This document shows, in pieces, positions 61,341 to 64,000 of a stretch of 64,000 nt of DNA. Every line of letters begins with the position of its first letter. Within the stretch, counting starts at the first letter, position 1. Origin of the DNA: Solirubrobacteraceae bacterium (GTDB lineage Bacteria > Actinomycetota > Thermoleophilia > Solirubrobacterales > Solirubrobacteraceae); contig JAUJOT010000005.1 of NCBI GenBank assembly GCA_030447505.1, positions 62,001 through 126,000 on the forward strand. The letters are read 5' to 3'. The position numbers and the translations under genes are program-made. The notes beneath the pieces were generated by a model, which worked only from the letters and a program-made list of their open reading frames with translations, searched no databases and was not told the DNA's origin.

Positions 61341-62078
61341 TCATACGAGACGGCCTCGGGGCTTGAGGATCGCGATCCGGTCGACGGGCTCGAAGCCGAG
61401 TCGCGCCGCCAACGCGGTCGAGGCGACGTTGTCGTCCTCGGCACACCAGACCGGCTGCTTCCCAGCGGCGGCCATGTGCGCCGCGAGCGCGCGGAACGCC
61501 GCCGCGGCGTGACCCTGCCGTCGGTATCCCTCGAGCGTGTCGATGCCGACGTCCCACAGCGTCTCGGTGACGTCGCCCGCCGCGCACACCGCGACGACCG
61601 CGCCGTCGACGACGCGCAGCGCGATCGCCTCCGCGATCGCCGCGTAGAAGCGGATGTCACCGGCCTCCGGGACGCGCTCGAGCCAGCGCTCCTCGGGCGG
61701 TGCGCAGATGACGACGTCCGGGTCGCGGCCGGCGTCGTTCGTCGCGTGCCACGGCGCCAGCGGCGAGAACACGGTCGCGGTCGCCACCGTCCAGCCCGGC
61801 AGCGCCGCGCGCGCAGCGCGGATCGCGTCAGCCTGCACGACGAGCTCGAAGCGCTCCGGCGCCCCGGCGGCCAGTTCGCGCAAGAGCACCGGATCGGCGC
61901 GCCCGACGAGGTAGCCCGCGGGCAGGGCGGGATCGAGCACGAGCGCGCCCGCGCCGTCCGCGGCCCGGCTGACGACCGCCTTGCCCGACAGCAGCAGCGA
62001 GCGCGCCTCGACCCAGGACGGCGCATCGGGCAGCGCCGCCGCGAGCGCGCCTGGGCTGGATGGCACGTTGCCGCTCAT
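61341..62078 (-). CDS. GNAT-family N-acetyltransferase
   Basis: Acetyl-CoA-dependent transferase of 245 residues. The C-terminal half has the GNAT core: AVVAVCAAGDVTETLWDVGIDTLEGYRRQGHAAAAFRALAAHM, with the R-x-x-G-x-A pyrophosphate loop (YRRQGHA), and WCAEDDNVASTALAARLGFEPVDRI. The N-terminal half is a divergent domain of the kind seen in two-domain GNATs. It does not resemble the IucB/RhbD/AlcB siderophore acetyltransferases, and it is 25 kb from the siderophore genes. Start ATG 62078; the substrate is unknown. Confidence 0.82.
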   Translation of the reverse strand: MSGNVPSSPGALAAALPDAPSWVEARSLLLSGKAVVSRAADGAGALVLDPALPAGYLVGRADPVLLRELAAGAPERFELVVQADAIRAARAALPGWTVATATVFSPLAPWHATNDAGRDPDVVICAPPEERWLERVPEAGDIRFYAAIAEAIALRVVDGAVVAVCAAGDVTETLWDVGIDTLEGYRRQGHAAAAFRALAAHMAAAGKQPVWCAEDDNVASTALAARLGFEPVDRIAILKPRGRLV

Positions 62079-62181
62079 AGTTGGCGCAATCGGCGTGCAT
62101 CGCGGACATAGATTGGCGGGTTGGGGGAGCAGAAATCGGCTGCTCATGCCCGTCAACACAACGACAGGAGCACCTGATCAC

Positions 62182-62298
62182 ATGGTCACACCCTTGAAGC
62201 TCTTTCTGGCGATCATCGCGGGCGTGCTGATGCTGGCCTTTATCCTCGGCATGGCCTTCCTGCCGGACAACACGCACAACTACTACGACCTGTTCTAG
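62182..62298 (+). CDS. Single-pass membrane peptide (38 residues)
   Basis: ATG 62182 follows a GACAGGAG site by 11 bases and encodes MVTPLKLFLAIIAGVLMLAF..., one transmembrane helix with a short tail ending DNTHNYYDLF. An upstream in-frame ATG at 62146 would add 12 polar residues. The GTG of the downstream alpha-glucosidase overlaps its stop codon, so it may be a leader-coupled peptide. No family is known to me. Confidence 0.45.
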   Translation: MVTPLKLFLAIIAGVLMLAFILGMAFLPDNTHNYYDLF

Positions 62299-63830
62299 TG
62301 GTGGCGCGCGCCCCATGCGCGAGCATCGGGCGCGTGAACGCTGGGTCCGACATCCCCTGGTGGCGTGACGCCGTCGTCTACCAGGTCTATCCGCGCGCCT
62401 TTCAGGATTCCGACGGCGACGGCGAGGGCGACCTGCGCGGGGTCGCCGCGCGCCTGGACCACGTCCGCGACCTCGGTTGCGACGCCGTCTGGCTGTCGCC
62501 CGTCTACCCGTCGCCGATGGCCGACGGCGGCTACGACGTCGCCGACTACGAGGACATCGACCCGCGCTTCGGGACGCTCGACGACGCCGGCGCGCTGATC
62601 GCCGCCGCCCACGAACGCGGGCTGAGGCTGCTGATGGACGTCGTGCCATGTCACACGTCGATCGAGCATCGCTGGTTTCGCGACGAGCCGGAGCGCTACG
62701 TCTGGGCCGACGGCGACGACCCGCCGAACAACTGGCTGTCCGCCTTCGGCGGCCAGGCGTGGTCGAAGGACTCGCAGACGGGCCGCTGGTACCTGCACTC
62801 GTTCTATCCCGAGCAGCCCGATCTGGACTGGCGCCGCGCCGACGTCCGCGCTGCGGTGGGAGCATCGCTGCGCTTCTGGCTGCAGCGCGGCGTCGACGGC
62901 TTTCGGCTCGACGCGATCGACCGGCTGCTGAAGGACCCAGAGCTGCGCGACGACCCGCCCGCAAGCGCGCCGCCACCGCTGCCCGAGCTCGGCGAGGCGG
63001 GCACGCTCGAGCACGTCCACAGCCGCAACGCGCCGGACATCGGGATCGCGCTGGAGGCACTGCGCGATGCGGTCGGCGACGAGACGCTGCTCGTCGGCGA
63101 GGTCTACGTCCCGGCGTCGCAGCTTGCCCCGTACCTCGAACACGTCGACTGCGCCTTCGCCTTTGAGCTGCTGCACGCGCCGTGGCGCGCCGCGGCCTGT
63201 CGCGCCGCGATCGCCGCGGCGCTCGATCCCGCCGGCGCGGCGGGGCGGATCGCGTGGGTACTCTCGAACCACGACTTCCCGCGCCTGCCCGACCGCGTCG
63301 GCGCGCGCAACGCGCGCGCCGCGGCGCTGCTCGCGCTGACGCTGCCGGGCGCGGTCTTCGTCTATCAGGGGGACGAGATCGGGATGGCCGACGGCCCCGG
63401 GGGCGACCCGCCGCACGACCGCGCCGGCCGTGACCGCCACCGCCACCCGATGCGCTGGGACGACGAGGCGCCGCACGGCGGCTTCACGTCGGCGCGAGCG
63501 ACCCCATGGCTGCCGGCGATCGAGGTCGACGGCGGCGGCGTCGCGCAGCAGTCGGTCGACGCGGACTCGGTCCTGGGCCTCTACCGCGACCTGATCGCGG
63601 CGAGGCGCACGCTCGGCGCCGGGCTGACCTTCGTCGACGGCAGCGACGAGGGGGTGCTCGCCTACCGCCGCGGGGATCGTCACGTCGTCGCGATCAACAT
63701 GAGCGACGAGCCGCGTGCCGCGCCACCGGCGGGAAGGATCGTCCGCGCCACGCACTCCGCGCGTCATCCGCAAGGTTCAGCTGCGCCGGCAGAGCTTCAG
63801 CCCGGAGAGGCGTTTCTGGCGGGGATCTGA
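62298..63830 (+). CDS. GH13 alpha-glucosidase / oligo-1,6-glucosidase-type enzyme
   Basis: Cytoplasmic glycoside hydrolase of the GH13 alpha-amylase clan acting on alpha-1,4/1,6 glucosides. The 510-residue protein has WWRDAVVYQVYPRAFQDSDGDGEGDLRGV, region I MDVVPCHTS, region II GFRLDAID (nucleophile aspartate), region III LLVGEVYV (acid-base glutamate) and region IV LSNHDFPR. The short loop and the missing starch-binding domain fit oligo-1,6-glucosidase/trehalose-type alpha-glucosidases. GTG 62298 overlaps the preceding stop by one base; GTG 62334 is an alternative that removes 12 residues. Confidence 0.92.
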   Translation: MVARAPCASIGRVNAGSDIPWWRDAVVYQVYPRAFQDSDGDGEGDLRGVAARLDHVRDLGCDAVWLSPVYPSPMADGGYDVADYEDIDPRFGTLDDAGALIAAAHERGLRLLMDVVPCHTSIEHRWFRDEPERYVWADGDDPPNNWLSAFGGQAWSKDSQTGRWYLHSFYPEQPDLDWRRADVRAAVGASLRFWLQRGVDGFRLDAIDRLLKDPELRDDPPASAPPPLPELGEAGTLEHVHSRNAPDIGIALEALRDAVGDETLLVGEVYVPASQLAPYLEHVDCAFAFELLHAPWRAAACRAAIAAALDPAGAAGRIAWVLSNHDFPRLPDRVGARNARAAALLALTLPGAVFVYQGDEIGMADGPGGDPPHDRAGRDRHRHPMRWDDEAPHGGFTSARATPWLPAIEVDGGGVAQQSVDADSVLGLYRDLIAARRTLGAGLTFVDGSDEGVLAYRRGDRHVVAINMSDEPRAAPPAGRIVRATHSARHPQGSAAPAELQPGEAFLAGI

Positions 63831-63902
63831 CAAATCTCTGGACGAACTGCTTGGCGGTGATCGACGCCCGAGGTTTCGGGCACAACGTTTCTTCCGGCCC
63901 AC

Positions 63903-63908
63903 TAGGGT
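63903..63908 (+). promoter_or_regulatory. -10 hexamer of a probable leaderless promoter
   Basis: TAGGGT followed by 7 bases and the ATG at 63916, with no ribosome-binding site. Confidence 0.45.
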
Positions 63909-63915
63909 TGGCGCG

Positions 63916-64000
63916 ATGCGGATCGGCGTCCTTGGCACCGGCAACGTCGGGCGAACGCTCGCCAGCGGTCTTCTGCGCAACGGCCACGAGGTGCGGCTCG
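63916..64000 (+). CDS. NADP/F420-binding oxidoreductase, 3' end beyond the window
   Basis: Only the first 28 codons are present. They read MRIGVLGTGNVGRTLASGLL..., a G-x-G-x-x-G dinucleotide-binding start with a following helix, as in F420-dependent NADP oxidoreductases and related NAD-binding proteins. The exact family cannot be fixed from this fragment. Confidence 0.6.
   Translation, partial: MRIGVLGTGNVGRTLASGLLRNGHEVRL

Noticed and set aside
61341-62078. GNAT acetyltransferase as the missing siderophore acetyltransferase
   Set aside because: It is 25 kb from the island, has no iron operator and lacks the IucB/RhbD pattern; its N-terminal domain is that of general two-domain GNATs.

Overview
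The window is chromosomal DNA from a very GC-rich, high-GC3 bacterium that makes menaquinone. Folded-in clues point to Actinobacteria in the broad sense: a GatCAB operon, PcrA-type UvrD helicase, a mycobacterial-type SerC next to SerA, many GTG starts with 4-base gene overlaps, and many genes whose start codon sits only 6-9 nt after a TANNNT -10 hexamer (leaderless or nearly leaderless transcripts). The lineage looks like Thermoleophilia/Solirubrobacterales, but I infer that from protein style and gene content only. I see no rRNA, tRNA, transposase, integrase, phage module or CRISPR array.

Layout. 0-9.7 kb is housekeeping: cysK (cut by the window edge), cysE, a queuosine-salvage glycosidase on the minus strand, pcrA, folD, a small membrane protein, and gatC-gatA-gatB. 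9.8-11.9 kb is a minus-strand operon of three envelope/stress-type proteins (LEA-like, PRC-barrel plus holin-like membrane domain, DUF3618). 12.1-13.6 kb holds small membrane or unknown proteins. 13.6-17.4 kb is ilvB-ilvN-menF, and menD (minus) and menH (plus) diverge from overlapping start codons at 19.18 kb.

19.97-36.06 kb is an iron-acquisition island. Eight overlapping minus-strand genes make an NRPS-independent siderophore: type III PLP decarboxylase, diaminobutyrate aminotransferase, diaminobutyrate decarboxylase, IucA/IucC synthetase 1, amine N-monooxygenase, MFS exporter, IucA/IucC synthetase 2 and a glutamine-synthetase-like ligase. They are followed by a lipoprotein-FecCD-FecCD-FhuF uptake operon and, divergently, the transporter ATPase. 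Both minus-strand operons start behind the same unusual 28-bp operator made of two abutting 14-bp TWMGG-N4-CCTAA elements. The mix of rhizobactin-like, staphyloferrin-B-like and glutamine-synthetase-like enzymes, with no hydroxylamine acetyltransferase, is the most likely undescribed system here.

36.3-45.7 kb is a phosphate island: a Tat-exported PhoD phosphatase, a secreted carbohydrate-binding-like protein, a receiver-less winged-helix regulator, pstS-pstC-pstA-pstB-phoU and a Tat-exported PhoX. TCACA-type boxes precede three of these units. A GH3 hydrolase follows.

46.8-51.7 kb resumes menaquinone synthesis: menB-menA-menC-alpha/beta hydrolase (minus) and menE (plus), expressed from a bidirectional promoter with overlapping -10 boxes. 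Then come a secreted beta-helix protein, a methyltransferase without a visible start codon, DoxX, a PAP2 enzyme and a TIGR01777-type epimerase. 57.2-61 kb is ilvC-serC-serA, followed by a small membrane protein, a GNAT acetyltransferase, a 38-residue membrane peptide, a GH13 alpha-glucosidase and the first 85 bases of an F420/NADP-binding oxidoreductase. ilvBN and ilvC are therefore separated by the men genes, and the men genes in turn by the iron and phosphate islands, a nested arrangement.
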